Notes: generated by a model from the letters alone, not told the origin. A DNA stretch of 64,000 bases from Bacteroides ndongoniae (GCF_900108345.1 NZ_FNVV01000014.1:2217664-2281663); one strand, 5' to 3'. Positions 16,339 through 25,727 are shown, counted from the stretch's first letter. A program made the numbers and translations.

Positions 16339-16944
16339 ATGAGTAGAGCTAAAATTCAGAAGAAAAGCATGTTCATCGACATGACAGCCATGAGCGATGT
16401 AACCGTACTGCTGCTTACTTTTTTCATGCTGACAGCCAGTTTTGTGAAAAAAGAGCCTGTGCAGGTTGTCACTCCCGCATCAATTTCTGAAATAAAGATA
16501 CCCGAAACAAACATCATGTCCATCCTGGTAGGCCCTGATGGAAAAATCTTTATGAGTCTTGACAAGCAAAGTGACATGGCAGCCACATTAGAAGCAATGG
16601 GAAAGGAATACGGGCTTTCATTTACCCCGCAAGAAATAAAGAAATTTTCTTTGTGCCAGACTTTCGGAGTACCAATAAGCCACATGAAATCTTTCCTGGC
16701 CCTTAGCACAGAACAGCAGGACCGCACCTTAAAAAACCAGGGAATCCCTTGTGACAGTATCGACAACCAGTTCAAAGCATGGGTGCGCAATGCACGTGCC
16801 ACGAACCATGACTTGCGCATTGCCATCAAGGCCGACCAGCAAACACCCTACGCGGTCATAAAAAAAGTGATGAACTCTCTTCAAGACCTCAAGGAAAACA
16901 GATACAATCTGATTACCTCCTTAAAATCGGGTCCGGAAGAATAA
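16339..16944 (+). CDS. exbD: ExbD biopolymer transport protein (first copy)
   Basis: 201 residues. One N-terminal membrane helix, MSDVTVLLLTFFMLTASF, contains the conserved Asp that carries protons. The periplasmic part is longer than in Proteobacteria and includes a poorly conserved insert at about 85-135, which is common in Bacteroidota paired ExbD proteins. It ends with the usual VIKKVMNSLQD helix. It works with ExbB and TonB, and the second ExbD gene follows 12 bases later, as expected for a heteromeric complex. Confidence 0.93.
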   Translation: MSRAKIQKKSMFIDMTAMSDVTVLLLTFFMLTASFVKKEPVQVVTPASISEIKIPETNIMSILVGPDGKIFMSLDKQSDMAATLEAMGKEYGLSFTPQEIKKFSLCQTFGVPISHMKSFLALSTEQQDRTLKNQGIPCDSIDNQFKAWVRNARATNHDLRIAIKADQQTPYAVIKKVMNSLQDLKENRYNLITSLKSGPEE

Positions 16945-16956
16945 AGAAAAAGAAAT

Positions 16957-17616
16957 ATGGCTGAAATTCAAGAAAACAACAATAAAGAAAAGAAAGGTAA
17001 CAAGCAGAAAAAAATGAATATCCGCGTGGATTTCACTCCCATGGTCGACATGAATATGCTGCTGATTACTTTTTTCATGCTGTGTACTTCATTGAGCAAG
17101 CCGCAAACAATGGAAATCAGCATGCCATCCAATGATAAAAACATCACCGAAGAGCAACAGAATAAAGTCAAGGCCTCTCAGGCACTGACTTTATTGCTGG
17201 GCGAGGACGGAAAACTCTATTATTACGAAGGCGAACCGGACTACAAGAACTATGCTTCACTAAAAGAAACCACCTACGAAGCCAGCGGATTGCGTAAACT
17301 ATTGCTCAGCAAAAACTACGAAGCAGTCAAGAAAGTACGTGAGCTTAAGGATAAGAAAGCAAGGCTTGAAATCACCGAAGAGGAATGTAAGAAGGAAATT
17401 GCCAGCGTGAAATCGGGAAAAAACACTCCTACCGTCATCATTAAGGCAATGGACAAGTCGACTTATAAGAATCTGATAGATGCGCTGGACGAAATGCAGA
17501 TTTGCAGCATAGGGAAATACGTAATTGTCGACATTACGGACGGCGACCGTTTCCTGATAGACAACTACCTCTCTCATGGTGAGTTAAGTCAAAAAGCGAC
17601 AGATAGGAATGTATAA
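16957..17616 (+). CDS. exbD: ExbD biopolymer transport protein (second copy)
   Basis: 219 residues. The basic N-terminus (KEKKGNKQKK) is cytoplasmic, then FTPMVDMNMLLITFFMLC is the single membrane helix with the functional Asp. The periplasmic domain has a charged, helical insert (KVRELKDKKARLEITEEE). It diverges strongly from the first copy, so the two are likely separate subunits of one complex and not recent duplicates. The TonB gene follows after 17 bases. Confidence 0.92.
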   Translation: MAEIQENNNKEKKGNKQKKMNIRVDFTPMVDMNMLLITFFMLCTSLSKPQTMEISMPSNDKNITEEQQNKVKASQALTLLLGEDGKLYYYEGEPDYKNYASLKETTYEASGLRKLLLSKNYEAVKKVRELKDKKARLEITEEECKKEIASVKSGKNTPTVIIKAMDKSTYKNLIDALDEMQICSIGKYVIVDITDGDRFLIDNYLSHGELSQKATDRNV

Positions 17617-17633
17617 CTTCAAAAAAGGGAAAA

Positions 17634-18452
17634 ATGTCAAAGGTTGATTTAACTTCTTTGGAATGGTGCGAACTCATTTTCAAAGACAGAAATAAAAATT
17701 ACGGTGCCTATAAAATGCGCCGTGACCTGGGAAGACGGCAGACGGCCTCTCTGGTTATTGTCACAGTTGTGGCATTTGCCGGATTCACCTTACCCCGTCT
17801 TGTCAAAATGGCTATGCCGGAACAGAAAGAAGAAATGGTGGAAGTGACACAGCTTTCTGCCCTGGAGGAGCCGGAAGTGAAAGAAGAAACATTGAAAAAG
17901 GTAGAACCCATTGCCCCACCCCCTCCGGCTCTCAAGAGTACCATCAAATTCACGGCACCGGTCATCAAGAAAGACGAGGAAGTGCACGATGACGATGAGC
18001 TCAAGAGCCAGGATGAGCTGACAGAGACCAAGGTACAAATATCCATCGCCGACGTGAAAGGCAATGACGAACTGAACGGAAAAGACATTGCCGACTTGCA
18101 GGAAGTCATTACCCAGGCACCAGAAGCTCAAGAAGAAGAGCCTTACATGATGGTAGAACAGATGCCACAATTTCCGGGAGGGCCAGCAGAGCTTCTTAAA
18201 TACATAGCCAAAAACCTGAAGTATCCGGTCATTGCACAAGAGAATGGCATACAAGGAAAAGTCATTCTGCGTTTTGTTGTCAATGCACAAGGCCATGTGG
18301 AAAATGTCAAGGTGCTCCGTTCACTGGATCCTTATTGCGACAAAGAAGCGATACGCGTGGTAAAATCGCTGCCACAATGGATTCCCGGGAAACAGAACGG
18401 CCGTAACGTACCGGTTTATTATACCTGCCCTATTGTTTTTAAATTACAGTAA
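17634..18452 (+). CDS. tonB: TonB energy transducer
   Basis: 272 residues. The short N-terminal cytoplasmic part (LIFKDRNKNYGAYKMRRD) is a hallmark of Bacteroidota TonB. The membrane helix is at about 37-56, followed by a Pro/Glu/Lys-rich periplasmic span with APPPPAL near 100. The C-terminal TonB domain (about 178-272) has the MPQFPGG start, YPVIAQENGIQGKVILRFVV and the final WIPGKQNGRNVPVYYTCP. It carries energy to outer-membrane SusC-type or siderophore receptors. No receptor gene is present in the window. Confidence 0.95.
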   Translation: MSKVDLTSLEWCELIFKDRNKNYGAYKMRRDLGRRQTASLVIVTVVAFAGFTLPRLVKMAMPEQKEEMVEVTQLSALEEPEVKEETLKKVEPIAPPPPALKSTIKFTAPVIKKDEEVHDDDELKSQDELTETKVQISIADVKGNDELNGKDIADLQEVITQAPEAQEEEPYMMVEQMPQFPGGPAELLKYIAKNLKYPVIAQENGIQGKVILRFVVNAQGHVENVKVLRSLDPYCDKEAIRVVKSLPQWIPGKQNGRNVPVYYTCPIVFKLQ

Positions 18453-18463
18453 TCACCAAGTGT

Positions 18464-19405
18464 ATGAAAAAGAAATTAATGCTATATCTGTTGTGCATGC
18501 TCACGTTCTCGGCTTGTAATTCCTCCGGGAAAAACGGTAAAGAGGAAACCTTGTATTCGGGAGAAATCCGCATTGCCGTAGACGAATCGTTCAAGCCTAT
18601 CATGGAAGAAGAGCTGCAAGTATATCAGGCACTGACTCCCGAGGCTTCAATCACCCCGGTTTATTGCAGTGAGGTAGAAGCTGTCAACCTGTTGCTGAAA
18701 GACAGCGTACGTCTGGCAATCACCAACCGCCGGCTGACAGAAAAGGAATTAATTTCTTTTCATACACGCAAATTCTTTCCGGAATCCATTCAAATGGCTT
18801 CCAGCGGAATCGCACTGATTACCCACCATTGCAATCCCGACTCACTCATTACAGTGGAAGACTTCCGGCGCATCGCCACCGGAGAAATCACGGAATGGAA
18901 AGAGTTAAACCCAAAGTCAAGGCTGGGACGCATGCAAGTAGTGTTCGACAATCCGAACTCAGGAACCGTACATTATGTCATCGACTCCATCTGCCAAGGG
19001 AAACCTCTTTCTTCCTCATTAAAGGCACGGAAAAGCAATGAAGAAGTAATTGATTATGTAGCTGCCACACCGGATGCCATTGGCATTATCGGTGCCAACT
19101 GGATAGGCAACAAGGCAGATACGACACGGCTCTCCTTCAACCAAAGAGTCAGGGTCATGTCGGTTTCGGAAAGCAGTGAAGCTACTCCAGAAAACAGTTA
19201 CAGACCTTATCAGGCTTATCTGGCGTTAAAACAATATCCGCTGACGAATGAGGTGTACATCCTTATCAATGACCCCAAAGGAGCACTCCCTACCGGACTG
19301 ATGACGTTTCTGACAGGAGAGCGCGGACAACGGATTATCCTCAAGTCAGGACTGATACCGGCTACACAGCCAGTCCGGATTGTAAACGTAAAAGATGATT
19401 TCTAA
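18464..19405 (+). CDS. PstS-like phosphate-binding lipoprotein
   Basis: 313 residues. The lipobox at Cys 18 (LTFSAC) marks it as a lipoprotein. The body is a type II periplasmic binding protein: EIRIAVDESFKPIMEEEL at the start, ANLL-type signals, then DNPNSGTVHYV, the ligand-loop motif of PstS-like proteins, and GIIGANWIG. It lacks an ABC permease beside it. In Bacteroidota such PstS-like proteins next to exbBD-tonB are known and are thought to work with the energised complex or to sense anions. Phosphate as ligand is supported by the PiT and PhoU-like genes downstream. Confidence 0.85.
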   Translation: MKKKLMLYLLCMLTFSACNSSGKNGKEETLYSGEIRIAVDESFKPIMEEELQVYQALTPEASITPVYCSEVEAVNLLLKDSVRLAITNRRLTEKELISFHTRKFFPESIQMASSGIALITHHCNPDSLITVEDFRRIATGEITEWKELNPKSRLGRMQVVFDNPNSGTVHYVIDSICQGKPLSSSLKARKSNEEVIDYVAATPDAIGIIGANWIGNKADTTRLSFNQRVRVMSVSESSEATPENSYRPYQAYLALKQYPLTNEVYILINDPKGALPTGLMTFLTGERGQRIILKSGLIPATQPVRIVNVKDDF

Positions 19406-19420
19406 TTTAATGAGCAATTT

Positions 19421-20866
19421 ATGATGAAAAATAAAATTTTATGCTTTGTATGCAGCGGAATGATATTTTCTGCCTCATACTGCTATGCCCAGGAAACTCT
19501 TACAGCTGAAACCCACAGGCTAATTACACAGATAGCTTCCGGTATCAATGAAACACCGGAAACAGCCGCCAAAGAATTCAGCGAGTTACTAAAGGGGAAA
19601 AACAAGAAAAACATCTCCTTGCTGGTTGCCATAGGCAACGCCTATCTGGATCATAACCGCCCGGCTGAAGCACAAGTTTATGCTGACCGTGCCATGAAAA
19701 CAGACTCCAAATCGGCTCCGGTATATATGCTGGCAGGTGACATTGCCCTGGCACAGAAAAATGTAGGCACGGCATGCGGATATTACGAACAGGCCATTTT
19801 GTTCGATGCAGATTGCTACGATGCCTATTACAAATACGCACGTGCCTACATCGGGGTGAACCCTCAGCTCTCTATTGACATGCTGACAAAATTGAAGGCA
19901 AACCATCCTGAACTGCTGGAAGTAAACCGTGAATTAGCCAATGCGTACTATCAGGCAGGGTACTATGGCAAAGCAAAATCTGCTTACGACGAATTCATGC
20001 AACAAGGAACTCCTGATGCGCAAGACTACGGGTATTACGCCATGCTGCTATATTTGAACAAAGACTATGCGCAATCACTGAAGGCCGTAGAGAAAGGGCT
20101 TGCTACAGACAAGGACAACCATCTCCTGAAACGTCTGCGTATGTACGATTTGTATGAAATTGCCGCCTATAAAGAAGGGCTTGAAGCTGCTGACGCTTTT
20201 TTTGACCGTCCGGACGGAAGCGACTACGTCTACCTGGACTTTCTATACCGTGGACGTCTGTCATTGGCAGACCAGAGGAACGACGAGGCAATGCAATGGT
20301 TTGAAAAAGCCCTCGAAGCGGATGCGGCACATGAGCATCCGGAAATAGCCAAGGAAGCGTCTGCCGCCCACGAAAAATTGCAAAATTACCCTGAAGCCAT
20401 CCGCCTGTACCAAGTGTATCTGGACGGGCTGAAAGGAAAGGCCGAGGTGAGCGACATGTTCTTGATGGGAAGACTGTATTACATAGCGGCCGGAAGCAGT
20501 ACCGCCAATGAAACCGAAAAAGAAGCTTATTTGAAGAAAGCCGACGAAATCTTTGCAGAAGTATCTCAACGTGTACCCGACAATTACCTGGGCTATTTCT
20601 GGAGAGCCCGCACCAATGCCATGGCCGACCCTGAAAGTACGGAAGGACTGGCCAAGCCTTATTACGAATCGGCTCTGGCCTTGCTGGAAAAGAAAGCAGA
20701 CGCGTCCAAATCACTCCTCATCGAATGTGAAAGTTACCTGGGATACTATTATTTCCTGCAAAAGGACTATGAAAAGTCTAAAGCATACTGGAACAAAATT
20801 CTGGAACTTGATCCGGAAAACGCTACGGCCAGACAGGCCCTGCAAGGGCTTCAGGCTACCCAATAG
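19421..20866 (+). CDS. Secreted tetratricopeptide repeat protein
   Basis: 481 residues. Signal peptide with cleavage after YCYA near residue 24. The mature part is an array of TPR units (for example ALEADAAHEHPE, PEAIRLYQVYLDGL, NKILELDPENATARQALQGL), so it is a periplasmic protein-interaction scaffold. It begins 15 bases after the PstS-like gene and has the same partner in many Bacteroidota exb-ton operons. It may hold together parts of the uptake complex; the exact partner is not known. An internal start two codons on (MKN) is equally possible. Confidence 0.9.
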   Translation: MMKNKILCFVCSGMIFSASYCYAQETLTAETHRLITQIASGINETPETAAKEFSELLKGKNKKNISLLVAIGNAYLDHNRPAEAQVYADRAMKTDSKSAPVYMLAGDIALAQKNVGTACGYYEQAILFDADCYDAYYKYARAYIGVNPQLSIDMLTKLKANHPELLEVNRELANAYYQAGYYGKAKSAYDEFMQQGTPDAQDYGYYAMLLYLNKDYAQSLKAVEKGLATDKDNHLLKRLRMYDLYEIAAYKEGLEAADAFFDRPDGSDYVYLDFLYRGRLSLADQRNDEAMQWFEKALEADAAHEHPEIAKEASAAHEKLQNYPEAIRLYQVYLDGLKGKAEVSDMFLMGRLYYIAAGSSTANETEKEAYLKKADEIFAEVSQRVPDNYLGYFWRARTNAMADPESTEGLAKPYYESALALLEKKADASKSLLIECESYLGYYYFLQKDYEKSKAYWNKILELDPENATARQALQGLQATQ

Positions 20867-20902
20867 TTCTCTTTAATTTTCAACTACAAAAACAAGAAAT
20901 TC

Positions 20903-21424
20903 ATGGAAACATTTAATCTATCACAGTCATATCCCACACAGGATATACGGAAACGCACCAGTTTCCTCACCATAGGCCTTTCAATTTGTTTGCTGGCTGC
21001 CGGTATCAGTCTGTTTTTCTTACCGGAAAGCACCTCAGAATCCAATATTAATGCCCTGAAAATCGCTGCCGGAAGCTTGCTGGCAGTCATTTCATTCTAT
21101 TTTCTGATTTTCCGTGCCCGCTATCAGGCCTATGCAGGAACAGGCAGCATGGTATGCAAAAAAAGCCTGACATTCAGCAAAGAACAGTTCCAAGGCTTGA
21201 AAAAATACCTGGCAGATTATTGTGACCTGCCTGCCATGTCAAGAGAAGAGCCGCAGCTGTATTTGCTGATTGTTCACTCAAAAGACAACCAATATGCCGC
21301 ATTTCAACTGCTGACCTATAGTTCTTTCTTGTATAAACCAGTCACAGAACTGTGCTGCCTGAAAGGAGAAAAAGCCAGTACATTCATAAAAAACCTGCAT
21401 ACGTCACATGGATTTCTTCATTGA
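20903..21424 (+). CDS. Membrane protein of unknown function
   Basis: 173 residues. Two membrane helices lie at about 22-40 and 50-70 (TIGLSICLLAAGISLFFL and AAGSLLAVISFYFLIF). The remaining ~100 residues are soluble. The family is not recognised. It starts 36 bases after the TPR gene and its end overlaps the start of the DedA gene by 17 bases, so the two are translated together. A role in the same membrane uptake or homeostasis system is likely by position only. Confidence 0.8.
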   Translation: METFNLSQSYPTQDIRKRTSFLTIGLSICLLAAGISLFFLPESTSESNINALKIAAGSLLAVISFYFLIFRARYQAYAGTGSMVCKKSLTFSKEQFQGLKKYLADYCDLPAMSREEPQLYLLIVHSKDNQYAAFQLLTYSSFLYKPVTELCCLKGEKASTFIKNLHTSHGFLH

Positions 21425-22052
21425 TATTTTCCTACATATAGACCAGCATCTGATTACACTCGTGCAGGAATACCATGAATGGACATATGCCTTGTTGTTT
21501 TTAATCATTTTCTGTGAAACCGGACTTGTAGTCACCCCCTTTCTGCCCGGAGACTCCCTTCTGTTTGTCTCCGGTGCAGTGGCATCCCTTCCGGGGATGC
21601 CACTGGAAATAAGCCTGCTGATGATGGTTATTTTCATCGCAGCCGTGCTTGGTGATTCCTGCAACTACCTGATTGGACATTATTTCGGGAAAAAACTGTT
21701 CTCCCAACCAGACTCAAAGATCTTCAAGCAAAGTCATTTGGAGAAAACCCATCATTTCTTCCAGAAATATGGCGGAAAAACCATAATCATTGCCCGTTTT
21801 GTCCCCATTGTCCGCACTTTTGCACCGTTTGTCGCCGGAATGGGACACATGAATTATTACTTGTTTATGATTTACAACCTTGTCGGGGCAGCTGTCTGGG
21901 TCTTACTTTTTTGCATGACAGGCTATTTCTTTGGAAACATCCCTTTTGTGCAGCAAAACCTCAAAATACTTTTGATGGGCATCGTACTGGTTTCACTCTG
22001 CCCTGCCCTCATTGAATATATACGAATAAAAAATAAACGAACAACAGTATGA
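21408..22052 (+). CDS. dedA: DedA/SNARE-associated (VTT domain) membrane protein
   Basis: 214 residues. Typical DedA features: ETGLVVTPFLPGDSLLF at about 45-61, a GD(S/C)xNYxIG motif, then KYGGKTIIIARFVPIVRTFAPFVAG, in which the Arg residues and the Pro are family markers, and terminal membrane helices. DedA proteins are membrane transporters or flippases tied to lipid carriers and membrane potential. It lies inside a phosphate-related operon and overlaps the PhoU-like gene by four bases. Confidence 0.93.
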   Translation: MDFFIDIFLHIDQHLITLVQEYHEWTYALLFLIIFCETGLVVTPFLPGDSLLFVSGAVASLPGMPLEISLLMMVIFIAAVLGDSCNYLIGHYFGKKLFSQPDSKIFKQSHLEKTHHFFQKYGGKTIIIARFVPIVRTFAPFVAGMGHMNYYLFMIYNLVGAAVWVLLFCMTGYFFGNIPFVQQNLKILLMGIVLVSLCPALIEYIRIKNKRTTV

Positions 22053-22696
22053 AAAATTCCCTGTTAAACCGATTTGTACCCAAAGAAAGCAAATTCTTTC
22101 CTTTATTAAACCAATTGTCACAAACCGTACTCAATGCTTCTGAACTTCTGATTGACAGCATGAACCATGACACACCAGAGACATGGCAGGAGTATTATCA
22201 CAAAGTGAAGGAGGCTGAAAGAAAAGGCGACCAGATAACCCAGCAGATTTTCATGGAGCTAGGCCAGACCTTTATCACCCCCTTTGACCGGGAAGACATA
22301 CATGACCTGGCCTTTTCCATCGATGACGTGACCGACCGCATTCACAGTGCCTCGAAGCGGATTGCCATCTACAAGCCGCACGCCATTTCAGACAGCGGAA
22401 AAGAGCTGGCTGTCCTCATACAACAAGGAGCCTCCATCATCTGCAAGGCCATGGATGAGCTGGAAACCTTCAGCAAAAATCCGTCCAGACTGAAAGATTA
22501 CTGTCAGAAGCTCCATGAGATAGAAAACCATGCGGATGAGGTCTATGACCTTTTCATCATGCAACTGTTTAATGAAGAAACAGACTGCATTGAACTGATC
22601 AAGACAAAAGAAATCATGCAGGAACTGGAAAAGACGACAGATGCCGCCGACCATGTAGGAAAGCTCCTGAGAAACATTATCGTAAAATATGCCTGA
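22049..22696 (+). CDS. DUF47 (PhoU-like) phosphate transport regulator
   Basis: 215 residues, all helical. Motifs FVPKESKFFPLL at the start, ERKGDQITQQIF near 57 and TPFDREDIHDLAFSIDDVTD near 75-95 match DUF47 proteins. Their genes nearly always precede a PiT-type phosphate permease, as here (16 bases before it), and they are believed to control the permease. The start ATG overlaps the DedA stop (ATGA), showing translational coupling. Confidence 0.94.
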   Translation: MKNSLLNRFVPKESKFFPLLNQLSQTVLNASELLIDSMNHDTPETWQEYYHKVKEAERKGDQITQQIFMELGQTFITPFDREDIHDLAFSIDDVTDRIHSASKRIAIYKPHAISDSGKELAVLIQQGASIICKAMDELETFSKNPSRLKDYCQKLHEIENHADEVYDLFIMQLFNEETDCIELIKTKEIMQELEKTTDAADHVGKLLRNIIVKYA

Positions 22697-22711
22697 AAAA
22701 AAGAATTGCAC

Positions 22712-23728
22712 ATGGAATTACTCATCACCATCATTGTACTGGCCCTGATTTTTGACTATATCAACGGTTTTCATGATGCAGCCAACGCAATAGCTACCAT
22801 TGTTTCTACCAAGGTGCTGACTCCGCTCCAGGCTGTAATCTGGGCTGCCTTTTTCAATTTTCTGGCGTTTTTCATCGCTAAATACCTTATCGGTGATTTC
22901 GGCATTGCCAACACTGTGTCAAAAACAGTCTATGAGCAATACATTACTTTGCCAGTCATCTTGTCTGGAGTGATTGCAGCCATCATCTGGAACCTGTGGA
23001 CCTGGTGGAGAGGAATTCCTTCTTCTTCATCCCATACACTTATCGGCGGGTTTGCGGGAGCCGCCATTGCAGCTTATGGATTTGGTGCCATTCAAAGTTC
23101 GGTTATCCTGAAAATCGTGCTTTTCATTTTTCTGGCTCCAGTCATAGGTATGCTTGTAGCCTTCCTCTTCACTCTGATAGTGCTGAATCTGTGCCGTAAG
23201 GCCCATCCCCACACCGCAGAGAAATGGTTTAAAAGACTACAGTTGCTCTCATCCGCCCTGTTCAGCATCGGGCATGGACTTAACGACTCGCAAAAGGTAA
23301 TGGGTATCATTGCAGCTGCCCTGATAGCAGCCCATTCGCAAGGCATTGGCATGGGGGTAAACAACGTAGGCGATTTACCCGACTGGGTCGCTTTTTCCTG
23401 CTTTACCGCAATCTCACTGGGAACCATGTCGGGAGGATGGAAAATAGTGCGCACCATGGGAAATCGAATTACCAAAGTTACCCCTTTAGAAGGTGTCATT
23501 GCTGAGACTGCGGGTGCATTCACTCTTTATCTCACAGAATACCTAAAGATTCCGGTAAGTACTACCCATACCATATCAGGAGCCATTATAGGAGTAGGTG
23601 CTACCCGTCGTTTATCAGCTGTTCGTTGGGGAATTACCAAAAGCTTAATGACGGCTTGGACCCTTACGATTCCAATAAGTGCGATACTCGCTGCAACTGT
23701 TTATAGTCTTATATTATTAATAACTTGA
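22712..23728 (+). CDS. pit: PiT-family inorganic phosphate permease
   Basis: 338 residues from the ATG at 22712. It is a multi-helix membrane protein with the two inverted PHO4 signatures: DYINGFHDAANAIATIVST at about 14-32 and IGHGLNDSQKVMGIIAA near 184-200. SSSHTL and STTHTISG are the paired substrate-site loops. It imports phosphate with a cation. It is the last gene of the block and is followed after 95 bases by a strong terminator. All family motifs are intact. Confidence 0.95.
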   Translation: MELLITIIVLALIFDYINGFHDAANAIATIVSTKVLTPLQAVIWAAFFNFLAFFIAKYLIGDFGIANTVSKTVYEQYITLPVILSGVIAAIIWNLWTWWRGIPSSSSHTLIGGFAGAAIAAYGFGAIQSSVILKIVLFIFLAPVIGMLVAFLFTLIVLNLCRKAHPHTAEKWFKRLQLLSSALFSIGHGLNDSQKVMGIIAAALIAAHSQGIGMGVNNVGDLPDWVAFSCFTAISLGTMSGGWKIVRTMGNRITKVTPLEGVIAETAGAFTLYLTEYLKIPVSTTHTISGAIIGVGATRRLSAVRWGITKSLMTAWTLTIPISAILAATVYSLILLIT

Positions 23729-23823
23729 TCTTACTGAAACATCAACACTAAATTCTAATAAAGTAAAAGTTAAAACTATATTGAATATTTCATCCAAATT
23801 ATAAAAGGGTGAATATGAAAAGT

Positions 23824-23866
23824 ATCCTATCAGACTCCCTATTGAGGAACTGATAGGATTTTTTTA
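23824..23866 (+). terminator. Intrinsic terminator of the exb-pit block
   Basis: ATCCTATCAG (23824-23833) pairs perfectly with CTGATAGGAT (23850-23859), followed by a T-run to 23866. Confidence 0.9.
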
Positions 23867-24495
23867 TTATAGCTAATATTGTGTTTTTTCACCCTATAAA
23901 ATTTGAAGTTTTTCACAAGGCAATCTTTTGTTTTTTACGATAATGAACATTTGCCAAAAGGCAACAATCATCTTTAAGTTTCTAATTGTTTCAGTTTTTG
24001 TATAAAGACTTCATGTGTTTTATAGTCCTAATATGATTATTTATAAGAGTTTATAGGTACATAAATTAATATATGTAAGCAAAGCTAATCTTAGCAAAGA
24101 TACATTTATCGGGAAAATCTAAGGCGTTAGTTTATAAGTCTTCAGTGTTATATGTAGACAAAGCCTACAACATCATTTTAGCCATATTTGCAGGCTTCAT
24201 AATTCGGCATATGTGCATGTTATTACTATAATCATAATCATTAAATTCCCAGTTTTTACAAGGATAAAATGACTGCATCCTCATTTCTTGCTGCAAAAAT
24301 AGCTGTTTGCCGCGCAACTCCCGCAAGGCGGCCCTGCCGGGCTGGTTGGCGGGAAAAAATCATCCTCGCTTCGCTCCGGTATTTTTTCCCGCCAAGCCTT
24401 GCAAGGATGCGGGCAAACAGACAACAGGGACAACAAGAAATAAGAATGCCTGTACCTTACAGGCAGACGATATATAACAATAAATATCAGAAGTC
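23867..24495. other. AT-rich intergenic region ending in a GC-rich cruciform
   Basis: No gene seen. The first 430 bases are AT-rich and featureless to the eye. From 24303 the composition changes sharply to GC-rich and forms the cruciform annotated separately. This is the second candidate boundary between the transport block and element DNA. Confidence 0.5.
24303..24420. repeat. Large nested inverted repeat (cruciform)
   Basis: Outer arms CTGTTTGCC (24303-24311) and GGCAAACAG (24412-24420). Inner arms TTGGCGGGAAAAAAT (24346-24360) and ATTTTTTCCCGCCAA (24381-24395) pair perfectly over 15 bases around a 20-base loop. Further short complementary stretches (GCAAGGC and GCCTTGC) lie between them. 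The A- and T-runs inside the inner stem allow termination in both directions, but the outer arms go beyond a simple terminator. It sits 76 bases before the first gene of the plus-strand element operon. Confidence 0.85.
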
Positions 24496-25434
24496 ATGAT
24501 TACAGACCAGAAGACACAGAACAGGCTTCACGCGGATACCGGAACGGCACTGTTCTCCATCAGAAAAAGGAAGGAAGCCGTCACAAGGATGCTGGACATT
24601 CTGAAAGAGACTCCGGAATATCTGCAGGTTATGAACCATATACCGGCTTATGCCATGGATGACGATACGTCAGAATGGTGGAATTCCGAAGAATCGGAAA
24701 ATTTCATGAATTCACTCATGGAAGTGATGGAAAGCTATACTCCAGACGGATACAGGTTCGGACCGAAATCCAGTACGGCCGACCTTTACGGATACTGGGA
24801 AAGCAAGACCGGACGGATAACCCTCTTCCATCTGCTTTTCAGTCTGGAAACCGGATATGAATGGGAAAAAGATCTTTCCCATGAGAAAACGGACGCATTC
24901 TACAAGGAAATAAAAGAAAAATTTCATGAAGAAGAATTCGATACGGTCAGAACCGGCTGTACGTCACTGGCCATGTATCTTGTAAAAGGAAAGACACGCC
25001 TGCACGTGCATCCTATGGAAATAAGCGGCTACTGTGAGACATTGCATATTCCAAAGGTTACAGCCATACTGAAAAAAGGAGGCAGCACATTCCGTCTTGT
25101 AAAGAATACGATAGCGGAAGAAGTGTATTCCTTCACCGATGAAGAAGAAATGGAATATTACCGTGCCAGATACGGAACGTGCATCCACCGGAATATACTG
25201 GATGCCTTCAGCAACCGCCGGGCAGGGAAAGAGGACATACTTTCCATGATGGCATCACGGATAAATGTGGCGACGACATCACATCTGCACGGTATCGGAT
25301 ATGATTCGCCTGCATACAGGTTTGTGCATGAAGCATACGACAGACTGGTAAACAACGGAAAGCTGAAGGAGAATGTCGGGGAAATCGGTTGCTGCAACAT
25401 CATAATGGCCACTTCAAATACCAACGCAATATGA
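24496..25434 (+). CDS. Unknown element protein, paralogue of the gene at 49332
   Basis: 312 residues. The C-terminal ~140 residues align by eye with the 222-residue protein encoded at 49332-50000 (shared: GKT.L..HP, IL..G.TFR, EEE..YY, the segment ILDAFSNRR against FLDAFRTKR, and SPAYR.V.E.Y..LV..G.L). The N-terminal part matches less well. No catalytic motif is visible. It opens the plus-strand accessory operon, and its stop overlaps the next start (ATGA). Function unknown. Confidence 0.82.
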   Translation: MITDQKTQNRLHADTGTALFSIRKRKEAVTRMLDILKETPEYLQVMNHIPAYAMDDDTSEWWNSEESENFMNSLMEVMESYTPDGYRFGPKSSTADLYGYWESKTGRITLFHLLFSLETGYEWEKDLSHEKTDAFYKEIKEKFHEEEFDTVRTGCTSLAMYLVKGKTRLHVHPMEISGYCETLHIPKVTAILKKGGSTFRLVKNTIAEEVYSFTDEEEMEYYRARYGTCIHRNILDAFSNRRAGKEDILSMMASRINVATTSHLHGIGYDSPAYRFVHEAYDRLVNNGKLKENVGEIGCCNIIMATSNTNAI

Positions 25435-25727
25435 GACTGAATTACAATGATATGTTGCTTCTGGCAATATGGGAATACAACAGGAGACAGGACGAGGATC
25501 TGACACTGGAACTGTTTCAGGAAACATTCGGACAGGTTCCCGGCGCACATTTCCATGACAAATGGGTGCATTATTACAACAAGAACCTGCTGATGATGGT
25601 CGCCTATTTCAGGGGTGAGGAAGAAAACGGCCAGAAATTCTGTGATATGATCACCCGACAGGCTGAACGCTATACATCTCATCTCAGAAAAAGAGTTACG
25701 GAAAGTGGGGTTACCGCATGGATATAA
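25431..25727 (+). CDS. Small unknown protein, coupled to previous gene
   Basis: 98 residues from the ATG at 25431, which overlaps the previous stop (ATGA). A frame open further upstream is not needed. The sequence is helical with many aromatic and charged residues (DMLLLAIWEYNRRQDEDLT). Position and coupling support that it is expressed. I do not recognise the family. Confidence 0.78.
   Translation: MRLNYNDMLLLAIWEYNRRQDEDLTLELFQETFGQVPGAHFHDKWVHYYNKNLLMMVAYFRGEEENGQKFCDMITRQAERYTSHLRKRVTESGVTAWI

Noticed and set aside
14728..23770. 11-base direct repeat AAAGTAAAAGT on both sides of the exb-pit block as target duplication
   Set aside because: Both copies lie in AT-rich DNA where such a match is easily due to chance, and neither is at a sharp boundary.
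24269..24499. 76-codon plus-strand frame over the cruciform
   Set aside because: It lies inside the inverted repeat and its composition follows the stems; it overlaps the start of the next gene.
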